The notes: generated by a model from the letters alone, not told the origin. A stretch of DNA of 64,000 nt from Macropodus opercularis (GCA_030770545.1 CM061096.1:15543501-15607500), one strand, 5' to 3'; positions 35,101 to 49,000 are shown, counted from the first letter of the stretch. Translations and numbers: made by a program.

Positions 35101-38100
35101 TTAAATGGCAAGGAAAGTAAACCCCAGACTGAACAACCAGGAGTACTTACAGACAGTCCGACGCCCGAGTGTCCATGAGAGGCCGACGCTGATGAATCTG
35201 AGAACTGAGCAGAAGAGGAAACGCGTGAAGATCTGGTGATGACACAAAACAGGAGAAATGAAGAAACAGGTGAAATCAGGGACCCTACAACGGGTCGGAC
35301 ATCCTGTGATTTACAAACCACAGAGCAGGGAACTGAAGCCTGCTTCCGAAATCATTCTGACTCAGAAGCGGACGGTAACATTACTGTAGGTATATAATAC
35401 TAATACTGTATATGTGCTGCACTTTTTCAGGCGATGTCCTAATTCAGATCTCTGACACCCAGAGAAGACTCACCTTAGAGCTGGAGGGTGTCGTAAGTTA
35501 CATTCACATACGTGTGATCTTCATTTCTTCATGTGTTTACTATCTTTTACTGTATTTTGTCCCAGTTCCGCAGGTTTAACGTGGAGGTTCTTCAGGAGAT
35601 GGACAATAACATCAGACTGGATCAAGAATACATAGCGGTGAGTTACTGAACGGCCACCGAGGTCCAGCGGTGTCGTGAGATATGAATCTGCCGCCGTTGG
35701 TTTGCCGATTGTGACCCTACACGTCCGTGTTTCAGGGCAGTCTGAAGTACTACGAGATGGAGGTCCTCAACCAGAGGGCGGCTCAGGAGAGACAGCCGAG
35801 GAGAGGAGGCGCCCAGGTTGGTGTTCGCCTGCTCTGCTTGTCCTGCACCCTGGAGGAAGATTCTGTCTGTGTATCTGTGCCGTGTGTTTTCTCAGGATTC
35901 CAGTGGGTTTGTGCAGTTTCTGAGGCAGAGCCACGAAGAAGCTCTGCAGGAGGAGGAGAGGCGATACCGCTTCCTGGCTGAGAAACACTGTGGACTGGTA
36001 CAGTCCATCTCCCAGCTCATGAATAAGGTAAAACGCCTTCAACGAGCAGTTTGAGATTGAATCTTTAACGGCTGGTCGACGCTGCCTTGACTTCAGGTGC
36101 TGAATGCGTCGGGTTTGTCACGCAGCACATCACACTAAATGTCTGGGTAACGATAATGTCAGACACTATCAGGAAATTCCCCAACGAGCGTCTGACTGTT
36201 TTACCACCGACATTTTACAGTGACTAACAAACAAACGCTGAATAAATGTTTCACAGCCATTTGATGTTCAGTCTCAACATTCTGAGGAAGACGTCTGTTT
36301 GTTTGGAACTGTCATAATGAAGCCTGAGACTTTACTGAGGTCTGAAGGCACCTGGCAGCTGAGACTGTGTTAAGCACAAGCAAAGCTGTGCAGCTGCTGG
36401 TGACCTACCTGTCCACTAGGGGCAGTGTCACATCAACAAGGAATAAACAGTTTAGGCAGTTCTTCCCCTGTTTAAAATGTATTTCATCATGGCTTATATC
36501 TCTAATCTGTGTTATCGTCATTCGTCATCCTAAGAGGCTCTCGGCTAAACCTGCTTTGTTCAGTGCCAGACTTGAGTAGAACAATCATCTGTTTTTCTTT
36601 TTGTAAAATGTGCATCAACGTGAGTCTTTGTTTGTGTCGTGTGACAGACAGGAGGTTCTCTGCAGCACAGAGCTGAGGCCTGGACGGCGGAGGTGAACGC
36701 CACCCGACACACCGAGGCCAGGCCACCATCCGCTAGCGTGAGTTCACTGAATTATTCAAGTCAGAGCCGACGGCAAACCGAGTTATAGCATGAGCTTCAA
36801 AGCGTGTCTTTGGGGACAGAAGAGAAGTGAGTTGAACTGACAGAACCTCTATAGTATCTGATTAAATATATGAACTGTGTGGAAAAGAAAACGCAGTTTT
36901 GATTCAGGTAAAACTTGTTAAAAAGTTACTGAAGGTAATAAATGTATCAAACGCATCAGAAAACATTTTGAGGCAGCTTTTATATTTAAAATGTCAAGGA
37001 AGGCGTGAACTTTCCTGTTGTCAGAGCGCCCTCTGGTGGTCAGAGGCCGATTCAATTTCAAATCACCAGAATAAATTATGACGTAACAAGTAGCACAGTC
37101 TGACACGTTCCCAGAAGTAATACTACACACACACACATAACGCTGAATCCAAGCTGCATGGATGTATCTTCTGAATATACGCAACATTTACATTCAGAAA
37201 ACTGACATCTAACATCATGGATAACCCACAAACCTTATGTCAAGGCTGCAACAACAACGCAGAGATAAACCCTGTGTGCGTGTTGCTTGTTAGACGGCGA
37301 CATGTCGATGAACCCCACAGATCCCACATCCTGCTGTAATAACAGCTGCAGGATTAAGACTCCGTGTTTGTTTTGGTTCGCGTGGGATTTACGGCTGATC
37401 AGAACTGAGTGAAGGCTGTGAGCAGAGACGTGAGCACTACAGCAACGCGTCCTGCACAGTTAGGCAGACGCCGCCTCCCGCCCTGCTTAATAAACCACAG
37501 TTCACCACTGGGTTCACTCTCATCTTCTCCACTAAGTCCTGCGTACATGCAGAGTGATTCTGATTGATTCCGGTGCCGTGAACCGAGCTTCCCATGTGTC
37601 TGAGAAATCACCGCCCGGTTATTATTATTGTCTGTGCAGGTCATGATGATGGAGGGCGATGTTAGACAGAGCAGAGAGGAGCCGGCCCTCGGCAGCGTTC
37701 CGTCAAGAGGTGAGTGGTTTACGAGCAGCTTGTAAGGGAAACACAGGAAAGAAGACGAGCAGTAAAATATGCACAGAATAACAAGATTAGCTTCTCATTT
37801 TAGTCTCCCACAGTGGTTCTTAAATCTTAACTGTACTGCAGCAGCAGCTTTATCTCACTCGAAGCTCATGTGGCTTCATTCTCATGATGTTCCTCCGTAG
37901 CTCATGTTTTGTCTGCACAGGAAATAAATCTGAATCCCTGAGCATCTGAATATCTCTCCCTCTTTAAATCATTGCATGCAGCAGCGTTATTGTCCTTGGC
38001 ACCGCACTGAGCCAACTGTTGTTTATGGTAATGATGACGCTGGCTTTGTCTTAATTTGATGGATGGCATTCGCTGCCATCAAAGCAAAAATAATTATGCA

Positions 38101-40378
38101 GAAAGTGAGATATGAGGAAGTCTGATAACCCCCTGAGTTATGAACGTAGCGTCTCCAGTGTCCAATGAATGGGTTTACTGTCATATACTTCAGACGCCAT
38201 GCACATACTTCAGCGTTTCATTTTTCACCTCCACAGCCCCGTCTCCCCAGGGAAGCATTTCTCGGTCTGCCGGCGGTGGAGGCAGATCCATGAGGGCCCT
38301 GGTCGCCCATCAGCCAGCTGGCTCCAACCCCACCCTGCTGCCCTTCAGCAAGGGAGAGATAATCACCGTGCTGGTGCAGCAGCCCCGGAACGGCTGGCTG
38401 TACGGACGTGGGGCCGGCAGCGCACGGTCAGAGACTCCCTCACAGCTGAGTCTGTATTTGTGTGACTTTAGAGCCGTTTGTCCGTTTCACTTACGCACAA
38501 AGTGTTGCACTGCAGCACAGCAGTGCTTTGGGCTAAATGCTGACCTGAATGCACTCAGTGCATAACGTGTTTTTGCCGTGTCGCCCGTGTTTCAGTCAGG
38601 GATGGTTTCCAGCTACTTTTGTGGAACCAGTGGACGAACCTCCAGAGTCAATCAGCTCCAGGTAAGCACATAGTCACCAAGTATCTATGAGCTGAGACAA
38701 ACTTTTCATAAAAATGCATGAGTTTGTCTGCCAGATGATGTAATCGATGCATCCTCTCTACCTTCATTTGCAGTAATTAAGGCTGAACGAGGAGACGAAT
38801 CAAAGGCAAAGCCTGCGTAATGATCGTGTGTCGCTTTTGTTTTAAGAGGGTCAGTGTGAAACCCAAGCCTGGAATAATAACACGGACTATTTCAGATATT
38901 CGGGTGACCCACTGCTGTGAGGAAGCCTAGCACCAACTTTTCAGCTTAAACTTTGATCGGTGCCTTTGGAGACAAGCTGAAAATGTTATGAATGCAGGTT
39001 TCATTGTTATTCATTTCTGTGTGTCAGATTAAATATACCTGACGCTCTAGGGGTGGGGCCAGAGGGGTTCAGGGGTGGCTCAGGCCCTCCTCACATGGCT
39101 TACTGCCCACTCCTGAAGTTCAAGGGTGGACTCATAGTATTTTTTATGGCATTTCTCTGGATCCTTGTTTCTTCAGCAGCTCCACCCTCCGAAGCAGAGC
39201 CAGCATCAGCAACCTGATCCACCAGCCGCAAAGCAGCAGCCAAAGCGGAGCCTCAGGTCCTCCGCCGCCGCCTCCACCACCTTCCACACCTTCAAGCAAA
39301 CCCTCGGAGATGACGCCAGCCATTTCCAGGCCTGGCAATAAGCCTGAGCCTTATTCGGAAAACAAGGTAGAGCAATCGTTCATGGTGAGTCTTGAAGTGT
39401 AGCTGTCTAAACATCCGCAGTTTATTGGCAAGAAATCGCCCATTAGGCAGAATCAGCTCTTGGCGTAAGCAACCTGGGACTCGTTGTCAGATATTGAGAA
39501 ACAACAGGGACACATTTAATAATCATCGCTCTCTCCTCATTAAGGCAGCCAACGCCGGCAGTGTGCTTCAGTTCAGTAGACACCTGTGTTGGTGCTAGTA
39601 AACTACTGATCACTGATTAGCAGATGCACTAGGGCTGGACCCAAATACCTGAGTATTGCAGAGCAACAGAGAGAAAGGACTGAGTAGGTGATGTAAACGT
39701 GGACCTGCCTGTCCAGCAGGGACGCTGTGGAGCGGTGCTGCTCTCCATGACGCCCCACCCGTCTTTCTGGTGGACGCAGGGAGGGAGCTCCAGCTGCTGA
39801 TGGTGAACAATTACGCTGCGCGCATGTGTTTGTTCTGCTTCCATCCTGATAAGGTTTTAGATTCAACTCTGCACTAGTGTCGTTTGGTTGCAGATGTGTG
39901 AGGATCCTTTCAGTGCCCTTTGTCTTTGATGCTGTTCAAGCGCACAGAGGCTCGAAAAGCCTTGGACATGCTCATTGCATCTGGCTAAACAGAATCTTCC
40001 GTTTAGCTTCAGTCAATGTGAAACTGTTTTTGGAGTTTCCTCATTGACATTTTTGCATGTGTGTGAGCAGCTGATGTACACGTGTCTCTATCTGTTTGCT
40101 TTGATTGGCTTCCATTCACCTGCATCTTTTTCTACAGAGATCACAACCACATCAATCACGCCCTGAACTCTTCCCAAGGTAAAACTAATGTTTGCGCATC
40201 TGTGCTTTGAAGGTGTGAACATGTGGCTAAATGTGTTTTTATTTCCTCTTCCTCCACATTTATTTCCCCCGTTTCTTTGTTTCTTGTGCCTTGAAGAGGT
40301 ACCAACCCGTTTGCAACAGTTAAGCTGAAGCCCACCACCACCAACGACAGATCGGCGCCACGTCTTTATCGCAGATGA
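32173..40378 (+). CDS. baiap2l2: BAI1-associated protein 2-like 2 (Pinkbar), IMD/I-BAR and SH3 protein
   Basis: Membrane-bending actin adaptor of epithelial junctions and hair-cell stereocilia tips. Fourteen exons, all in phase: 32173-32241, 32621-32696, 33613-33699, 35431-35492, 35566-35637, 35736-35816, 35896-36027, 36648-36737, 37640-37709, 38237-38426, 38596-38661, 39177-39384, 40138-40178, 40297-40378; 441 aa. The IMD covers residues about 1-193, with family motifs FNPNLQQLVSLGNSYV, SDTQRRL and EERRYRFLAEKH. The SH3 domain is about 265-322 (RALVAHQPAG, NGWLYGRG, GWFPATFVEP). A Ser/Pro-rich segment with eight prolines follows. The C-terminus (TNPFATVKLKPTTTNDRSAP) closely matches the human tail. 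The start is uncertain among ATGs at 32173, 32188 and 32197, since human begins with a different short N-terminus. Exon 12 may instead end at 39366 (also in phase), but the GTGAGT donor at 39385 is stronger. The IMD is shorter than in human. Human length is about 529 aa. Confidence 0.93.
34342..34581 (+). repeat. Degenerate teleost dispersed repeat in baiap2l2 intron 3
   Basis: Contains strings I know as abundant in fish genomes: GCTGGAGCCTGTCCCAGCTG, CAGGGCCACACAT, TCTTTGGACTGTGGGAGGAA and GCAGACACGAGGAGAACATG. They are in the usual order and orientation. It is probably the tail of an old non-LTR retroelement or a related repeat; the exact family is not certain. Confidence 0.7.
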
Positions 40379-40736
40379 CAGCTCAGCCATGCAACTCGTG
40401 TTTCCACTGAGACAACTGCTCAGCCTTGAACCCAGAGGCGAGTAAACCAACCGTAAGTGGGATTTTCTGTGAACTAAACTCTTCATATTTCACTAGCGAC
40501 GATACAAGTAAACGCGTTTTCAAAGCTGGGTTTGGTAAATCTGCTTAAAATGTGTGTAAACCAACAAACATTTTTGTGTTTCATTGATCTAACCTGCTTC
40601 CAAAGGGGTTTGATTATTGGTCCTTGAACTGATGAGACATGTTAAGTTGCACATACAGTGTTAATAATGAATAATTGTCTTGTGTTTTGTCAGACCAGTC
40701 AGAAATATGGTGCCATGTGCTGTACAATGCTACTTT

Positions 40737-40742
40737 ATTAAA
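40737..40742 (+). terminator. Candidate poly(A) signal of baiap2l2 (ATTAAA)
   Basis: ATTAAA lies about 360 bp downstream of the baiap2l2 stop at 40376-40378, in an AT-rich setting. Confidence 0.4.
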
Positions 40743-41923
40743 CTCAATGCTTTTAAATGTTCTGCTGTCGTGTAACTGAATCAAAATTCAGGTGAAGCCC
40801 CCGATGAACTCAAACATGTCATTTTCTCTCTGTAATAGTGAAAGTTACCTACTAAATCATTTCTGGGATCCGTCTGATGTTGTCATTCTGAAATCTGCAT
40901 TCTGGTGAACTTCTGAGTCACGGTGTCATTAAACATGTGCCACACTCGCATCTGTCTCTCTGTGTTTGTAAAGAGGCCATTTCCAGGCCTACATCCCATA
41001 AACGCTGGCTCCTCAGGGATCCTGCGTTTGCTCTGACTGACGCTGACCTGGCAGCCTCTCAGCTGCACTGAACACTTCTGTGTCCTCTCTGTTGAAGTGC
41101 CAGCCTCAAAGCTTCAGATCTGTATTTATTTGCTCAGGCGATAAAATGTCCTACTAAAGAAGATCCCCGCGTTGCCTGTTTGGCTTCTCCGCTGGGGATA
41201 CTTAACCCAAATTGAACCTCGGTGTGAATCCAATTCGGCTAATGGCCTGACAGCATGGTTCTGTTAAACTAGCACAGCACTGCAGACTCTTTGGCTGGCG
41301 AGGGGAGCGACGTAGCCTCGGTCTCCTTTTCTCTCCGTGAAGCTATATTTATAATGTGATGCGAGAGCGATGCAAATGCTGGCAGAACAATGCTCCTCTG
41401 TGATCTGTAAACAGCTGCAGCCTCTTTTCCCACCGTCACTGCTGATAAATACGACCACGAGAGATAACGGTGGCCTTTAAAGGACGTCCCATAGGCTGCT
41501 GTCAACATGTGCTTCAGTTGTAGAGAAAGGAGGAATTAAAGTGTAGCAGACTGAAAGTGTGAAGATAAGAGAAAAAAGACGGGGCCAACAGACGAGTCTC
41601 AGCGAGTCCGTTTCCTCAAGGCTTTTGTTAACATTTTATTCGTTCACAGCTTGACTTCTTTCTTCTTTTGGTTATGCTTTACATCAGGACCACAGGAGAG
41701 AAAGGATGGAAGGAATAGATGGATGCAAGCATGAGCTCATGGAGTGAGAGAAGGGGTCGAGGGGAAGGGAAAGCAGGAAGGGCCAGAGGAGTGAAAGAGC
41801 AAAGGGAAGAGTAGACAGGACAACGTGCTGCTAAAATAAAGAGATGAAGTTAGAAACACAGAAGGGAACGAGGGGCTTTCTCTGATATCTGGTTTCATCA
41901 AAACTCTGCTTTTACATGTGAGG

Positions 41924-41929
41924 TTTATT
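41924..41929 (-). terminator. Candidate poly(A) signal of pvalb (AATAAA)
   Basis: TTTATT on the plus strand reads AATAAA on the minus strand, about 290 bp past the pvalb stop. A second AATAAA lies at 41640-41635. Confidence 0.45.
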
Positions 41930-42218
41930 CCTGCAGGCATGTTTATATCTAGACATAAACAGAAGAACCCGTTTGTATAAAAAGGGGGAAATAAATAGGA
42001 TGAGTATATGAGACTTGAGGCGGCGTCGCACGCTGCAGCCTACTTCCTATAGCGCAGCACAGTGTGGGTGGAGACTGCAGAGGGAAGAGGAAGCAGTGAA
42101 GCAGGAGGCTCTCCAGTCTGGGGGACGGGGAGTCGGGGAGAAACACGGGTCAGCGGGACTCAGGATGTGGCGGCGGCGAGGAGGTGGTCTTCAAGCGGCT
42201 CCATCCCGCTGGGTGCCT

Positions 42219-43043
42219 TCACTCTTTCACCAGGGCAGTGAACTCTGAAAGAAGGCGACGGACGACGGCCTCGCGGTTCAGACAGTTTCTCTGCATATCT
42301 AAAGGTAAGAATGTAAGAATCTGAAATTCTGTGACGGATCTGCTGGCTTTTACCTTCCACTCCGATCTTCCCGTCGCCGTCCTTGTCGGCCGCTTTTAAA
42401 AATGCTTTGGTTTCTTTGTCTGTCAGGTCTCTGCCACCTTTAGCAAAACCCTTGAGGACAAACCTGGTTGGGAACAGAAAAGCAGAACGTGATCGTCCCT
42501 GCGTGGCTCTGAACTGTCTGGATGCGTGTGTGGGGGGGTCGTCTCACTTGAGCTCCTCCTCCTCTATGAAGCCGCTGTTGTCGGCGTCCAGTACTGTAAA
42601 GACCTTCTTCACATCGTCAGCGGACTTGGCCTTCAGACCCACCATGTCAAAAAACCTTTTATGGTCAAAGGAGTCCGCAGCTGCACACACACGAAACGGG
42701 AAACACAGCGAATCCAAATGTCAGGAGCCTGAAAGCTGCCGGTTACCTTTACCTAGAACTAATAAAGTCATTGGTAATTATCAAACCAGGATGTTCCTCC
42801 TCCTTAACTTAACCAGATGTTTAATACATCATCACAGAGCTGATTTATATTCTCAGTTTGCCTGTGACATGTCTCCTGCTGCTGAACAGGTGCTAATTAG
42901 AAAAGCACTCTAGGACATAATATGAGCCGGTTCACATCTGCTCTCCTAGAATCCTGGGCTCTAACAGCGGGAAACTCTTTACCTGCAAATGCATCGAGAG
43001 CTTTCTTGATGTCGTCAGCGTTGAGGATGCCGCTCATTGCCAT
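42219..43043 (-). CDS. pvalb: Parvalbumin (EF-hand calcium buffer)
   Basis: Cytosolic Ca2+ buffer of fast muscle and neurons. Four coding exons 43043-42983, 42680-42548, 42463-42354 and 42244-42219 (61+133+110+26 nt) give exactly 109 aa plus stop, the standard parvalbumin length and exon pattern. The start MAMSGILNADDIKKALDAF is typical. The AB domain is the usual non-binding EF-hand. The CD loop is DADNSGFIEEEE (residues 52-63) and the EF loop DKDGDGKIGVEE (91-102); all 12 positions suit Ca2+ binding. The protein ends LVKE. Linkage with baiap2l2 and nptxr matches human PVALB on 22q12-q13, suggesting the orthologue of tetrapod PVALB (teleost pvalb6/7 type) rather than an oncomodulin-like beta form, but alpha/beta class is an inference. 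A 5' non-coding exon is expected further right and was not located. Confidence 0.96.
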
Positions 43044-46000
43044 CTCCACTGTCAGAGAAAAGAGAGGAGACAAAGGACGGGAGAGAGAGAATGCGAGAGA
43101 CAGGAGGAGGAGGACAGACAGGGGACAAGGTTAAAAGCAAGGTCGCTAGAGAGCGGCGCGAGAACTCAGAGACACTCTCCAGTTACACTGGTGACACTGT
43201 AGAACTGGAGCAGGAAACCAGGACATGTGAGGAGGCAGCGACGGCAGCGGAGGGTCAAAAAGAAAGGTCAAGAAAAGAACGAGATTTAAAGACAAAGTGA
43301 AGGGAATAGAAGCAGCTCAGCATTTTCTTTGTGTGGGGGGGTTTCTGGGATGAAAGCAGGACACGGGGTCAACAGACCCGGTTCGTGCAGCTCAGCTGGA
43401 GAACGTTCCTGTACTTCACACCGTGGAAGGTGAGCCCAGCACTCGACGACACGCTGAAACAGATCGTTGCTAATATAATTGTCCTCGTCAGCGTCGCCGT
43501 CCTTCGTTCTACTGCTGCACAGACACAGAGGGAACCTGTGAGGCAGGAGCCTAAACAGCTGTGAGACAAGGATCAGCTGAGGTCAGGTAGGATGAACAAC
43601 GGAGGCCTGCGCCAAACCTCACCTCAGCCTAAATACAGCAGTAACTGGAATCCTACTGAATCACACGCCAACCACGTTTTGCTAGAGTCAGTATTTCCAT
43701 TTATTAATTGACTGATTATATTCCTCTGACTGTCAGTCACCTCCCGCTGCACGTTCAGATCAATAAGAGCTTAACGCGCGCGGCCACACATCCAGCCCCT
43801 GAGCGTTATGACAGCACAGCCTCCTTCTCTGACCTTTACCACCGAGGCGTCTGCAGGGAAAAGAAACAACTCGGTGTGAAATGAGGAGGATGACATTGAT
43901 TTAGTGCGACGATCTAGTGCTGCTAGTGGAACCGTGGGACATCAGACACTGATGTGTTTAAGTGATATAGTGAATAATCGGACAGGCTTTGTCTGCTGTG
44001 ACATATACTAAAGCACAAGTTCCAGCATTTACGGTGTGAGATGTGAACAGGTTTAATTTTCGTCGCGTGGTGTCCTGTGAGAGGCCTAGGTCTGCTTTTA
44101 TAAAAGATTATTGTGATTATGGTGTAAATCAGCAGTTTGTTTATATCCCACATCAAACCAAATTGGCTGTGTTCAGTTTTCATATTAAACAATTAAACAA
44201 TAAAAGTGCAAAACTCTTTTTTCGGACCCTTTATGTGCACGTGGACCAGGGTGGGTGTTAACCCTCCTGCCTTCAAGGGGTCACAATGAAAACAGGAGGC
44301 TCTGAGCTCAGAAACCGCCAAGGGTTGGATAAAACGGCCGGAGACAGACGATAAATGACAACACGCTTCATCTAGATGAACGGTTGGATGCACTTGTTCA
44401 TCATAGACCCACACGTGTTCATTGCTTGGATGTAACAACCCTTGTGTGTGTTTTTGAGCTTTGAGCCCCAGTGTGTTCCTCATAAAGCACACAACCATAA
44501 GATCTGGCAGCTTTTCTGACCTGTGACCAAGCAAAGTAGGTTTAACATGACCATCCATCACTCGCCGCGAGGTCGCCTGCTGCTCTGCCCTGCTGCTCTG
44601 CCCTGCTAAAGCGCTTGTTTGGTTGCCGTCTTTTACAAATGTCCCTCATAGACGAGGTGGTTTGACATCAGCTGTACCGGGTTTCCTTGCTTTGCTCTCT
44701 AAGTTTAAACGCCACTGACCTTTGCAGTACGACATTTTATAAACCCTCTATGACATTACATTTGTATAAGAAACATTAAGTGGGTTCCAACAAGGCACTG
44801 ACACACGTAGTTTAGTGACCCTGACTCACTTCAGGCATCACAACGAGCTGCTGACAGGAAGGAAACCACAACTGTTTCTAATACACATACGCGCACACAT
44901 CTGTGTACACAACGACCAGCAAGGAGAGAATAGATGTGATAAGTAGCGTCTGGGTCTTATCACCACTGGCCACCGTCGAATCCTTTGGCAGGTACAGGAC
45001 AGGACAGTTTAGCTCCACAGCTGCAGCGCGTGTGTGTTCATATCTGGACATGACTACACTTCAGTGTAGGTGGTCGTTTGTCCTTGTGTAACTGCTGTGT
45101 TTCACATGGTTACACATCCTGGAGACGCCGCTAACAACCTAATAGTTTAAATGGGAGGCTTCTGCAAAACACACAAAATTAAAATCCTTACGCAACAAAT
45201 TAAAGATGTAAATTCAGTTCAATTTGCCATTGAAGGCATCAGCGTTAACAGGCGTTCGCACTCACTGACACGCAAACAAACGTCTCGCTCGTTAATCGAC
45301 AACTAGTTCTGTGGATAAATATTCCTGCTACTTGATTGACGCAACATGTTTAAAGCTGATGAGCCACCGAAAACGTTCTCGCGTCCAGCGTTCAGCTTCT
45401 AGCACATCAGCGTTTTCACTAAATTACCTGAGTGAGGACGCGAGGATTCAACCTCATTGTGTGCAATTAAAATTCGACCTTGAAAGATCTCACAGGTTGC
45501 TGCTGCATTAAGAAGACGCCAGCTTCAAAAAGTAATTATTCTGTGTGTACCTACATCTAAATCTAACCTCCAGGATCTAATCAGGTCAATTACATCTCTA
45601 CTCTATAAACATTTCTGTTCTATGTCTAATGTTTGCTTTGTTACAGCTTCCGTCCATTTCTGTCCCATGCAGGCGACGCCACGGGTCCAGTTACAGATCG
45701 GAGGCTCTGTCCGTTCACGTTACAGTTGCTCTGTCCAGCTACAGCGTGAAGAATGTTCTCCCAGTGATGTTGCGCTGCTGGAAACAGTCTTATCGCGCTC
45801 ATTACTACTCACCGAACACTATTAATAATCACAATTCTCCAGCCAGACCTTTCTCGCCCTCCTTCCTTCCTCTCGACAGCTTTTTGATTTCTCCACCTCA
45901 TTTTTTCCCACCTCACACCTAAGGGACCTCTCTCTGTCCTTTTAATCCCCCTCTGATTTAATCTCCTCGTCTCTTTGCCTCTCTTCTCTTAAGCGTTTAA

Positions 46001-49000
46001 TTTTGACCGTTAATTATCATCTACTGTTTCCTTAAGGCATCCTGCACCGTCAGTGGGAAATTACTGGAGCTCCTCTGTCTTCAGGGCTCTTGCAGTTTGT
46101 GGTTCAGAGATCGCGGTGGATTAAAGCCACTCGTGGACCATTCTTGGTCGAAATACAGCTGCTACATCACATGATAGTTGAGAGAGACACAAACATAATA
46201 ATAGAAAATTAGTAAGTCTGAACAACAGCCTGAACAACAGCAACATTAGGACGAGCAAGCGCAGGCTGGAATGTGCACAGGAAGCTAATCAATGAAATAT
46301 TTGATCCACATAGTGACTGTGCAGAGAAAGAATCCCCCAACAGTAAAACACGCACGGGTTACACAATGCTCCTTCCTCAGGCTCACACAAAGATGTGAAG
46401 TGATTATAGATCACAGCCAACAGCACCTGCTTCCCTGAAACCACAGTCACGCTGACCTTCGTGAGGTTTGGGCTGAGAGAGGCCGACGTCTGTCATAAAC
46501 TAGTTTTATTGGGGAGCCATAGATTTACGCGTCTCCATCAGTTTGTGTTGAAGTGTGGAGAGTGTGCGACGCATTGAATGTGGGATCCGCGTTCTCTGCT
46601 GTGACATCATCTCAGTTACTGTCTAGTAACTATTTACGAGACTCTCAGGTCTATGAAGCCTGTTGTGTTGGTTGATTCAGAGCAGTAAAGATTTATTAGC
46701 CGTTAAAATCTAGGCACCACACGAATGCCTTCAGTGTAAAATCCCCACGTTTCCTACTGCTGCTTCAAAGTCAGCAGGAAGCCACAGTATCGCTCTTAAG
46801 CTAAACCTTCCAATTTAAGCTCATTGAAGTTTGACCCTGTGTCTTAAATATTCCAATCCTGCCACCGAACTCCAATGCAACGCGGCTTCAATTAGTTGCT
46901 AAATGGGTTCAAGTAAATCACCAGAAGGTGCTTCGGTGGATGGAGGACCTTCATGCCACAGGTTCCAGTTTGAGTCCTGAATCAATCGATAGGCTGCGTT
47001 TAGACACGACAGACGCTGTCATGTAACACGTGTTGCATCAGATGTGTCTCCACGTCTGTTAACGTCTGGCTCAGCCTGAACAACTAATTAATATTAACGA
47101 TTCATAAATAAATGAAATGACTCAAACTGATGCTGATTTAAATTCTCCCATTGTGTAAAACAAACACATAAACAGGAAGAGACTGTTTCTGTGTGGTATT
47201 GTCTGTGTCCTTCACATGTGCTGTTCTGTTCCTGCAGACGCACAGAAAAGCCGAGACAGATGGAAAAATAAAGAGGCAAAGATTCTGATAGATAGCAGGA
47301 GGGCGCGATATGCGACAAAAATGAGAATGAGACAGGAGCAGAGGAATCATTCGCCTGTTAATAGGAAATCCAATCCAATCTCGGACTGTCGGCGCCCGTG
47401 AACACGCCGGCGTCCACGTGGCCCATGCAGCCAGATCCACTTGTTTAATCATTGTTCTATCCGTGCAAATATCAGAGCATCTGCACAAATCTGCGCCCTC
47501 TTATTCTGTATAATCAGACGCTGTAAAGACATCAGGCCCATTGTGATGCAAAGGAACAGGACGAACAGAGACACACACTCAGCTGCACAAAGACAATGAC
47601 CTGCCTGTATCCACACAGACGCCGAATCCACGACCGGACATGTCGCAGCTGGACTCCATAAGTGTGCACATCCAAGCTGAAGACATGGCCCCTGCACTGC
47701 AACGAAGAAGCTCCCACTGTCTTAATGCAATGTTCTGGCCATCAGATAAGACCTGATGAAATGATGGGACAAGTCAATCTGGGACCCAAAAGCATCTTGA
47801 CAGTCATAAACAAACGAGGGCAGCGCTGGTGGGAGCTGTGGTGAGTAGTGTGAACATCTGGGGACAGCTCAGTCTGACAAGATGACTCAAGAGGAGTTTC
47901 AGCACCTGGAGATGAGGCTCGTGAGTCATCAAGTCAGAGAAGAAAAGTCAAAGGAGCTAAAGTGTTGGACTAATCACTGGGAGAAATCCATCACTATAAG
48001 GCACATTTAAGACGACTGGGAACAGAAACTTTGAAAAGTTGTCTCTTTACAGCAGGAAGCTAAACAGAGGAGCTTCACTTCCTGAATTCGATTCGATTCA
48101 AATGTTGGGGAACATGTCACATGTCAATCAGACATTCTGTCCCGTAGAAGGATCCTCCTCCCCGAGCGTTTGCGTTATTCAAACAGTTCGTGCTGTGAAG
48201 AGTCCTGTTGAGTCTGTTCGTGCCACAGCAGCGATCAAACCTGCATCCAGCCATTCTGTGCGTCTGCGTCTACACGTGAGACTCTTCCTGCTCTCACACA
48301 TCCGAAAGTGTTTGACCTTGAAGTGCAGCGTTTTCCGTGGTTTGTGGGAGGTGTAGGCAGTGAAGTATATTAAATTCCTACAAAGCACTAGTGTCAGGCA
48401 ATAAATAAACCTGAAGATTACTCCCTCCCTAAATCCTCTCAAGCTTACAGGCGTCGTCACGTGGCCACGTCTGCACGCTGTGATAAACACGCTGTCTGTC
48501 GCCGGCGTCCGGCGCTTGCGCTCGCGCTCTTTTGTTAATCCAGAGGTGACTTGGTTTGATCTCTCCACTAAATGCTGCACATTATAAAACCACACCGGCG
48601 ACGACGAGGCCCGTGAAGAAACTCGAGGCCCTCGTCCTGCAGATGTCCCACATCAGCACGGCCACGTGGAGCAGAGGTCAGCTGAGTTAATCATCCACGC
48701 ATCGATCAGCTAATCAACAATAGCGGAGGATTTGTGTGTTGTGCTGCTTCGTTCGCGGCTTTTCAAGCAAACAGATGCAATGTAATCTCTGAAAAGGGTC
48801 TTTGTTTAGCAGCCACACACAGAGACTGACTTTTATAACTGTAGCTTGGATTTTAGGAAACGGGTCCTTGTCAAACGCAGAGTTACAACGATGAGCAGAT
48901 GTTTTTATCCATCTTCCACAGTTAACTGATTGTGAGACCTTAAAACCAACCGAATACCATGATTGATTTGATGTAACTAGGACAGATGATCAAACATCCT

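Larger units (their letters stand above)
40379..42218. other. Convergent 3' region of baiap2l2 and pvalb
   Basis: About 1.8 kb between the stop codons of two convergent genes. It holds both 3' UTRs and purine-rich DNA at 41740-41830 (GGGAAGGGAAAG-type). I see no coding exon. Confidence 0.5.

Noticed and set aside
35817..35895. Retained intron in baiap2l2 as extra IMD coding sequence
   Set aside because: The 79-bp segment is open, but its length would shift the frame of exon 7; standard GT-AG ends are present.
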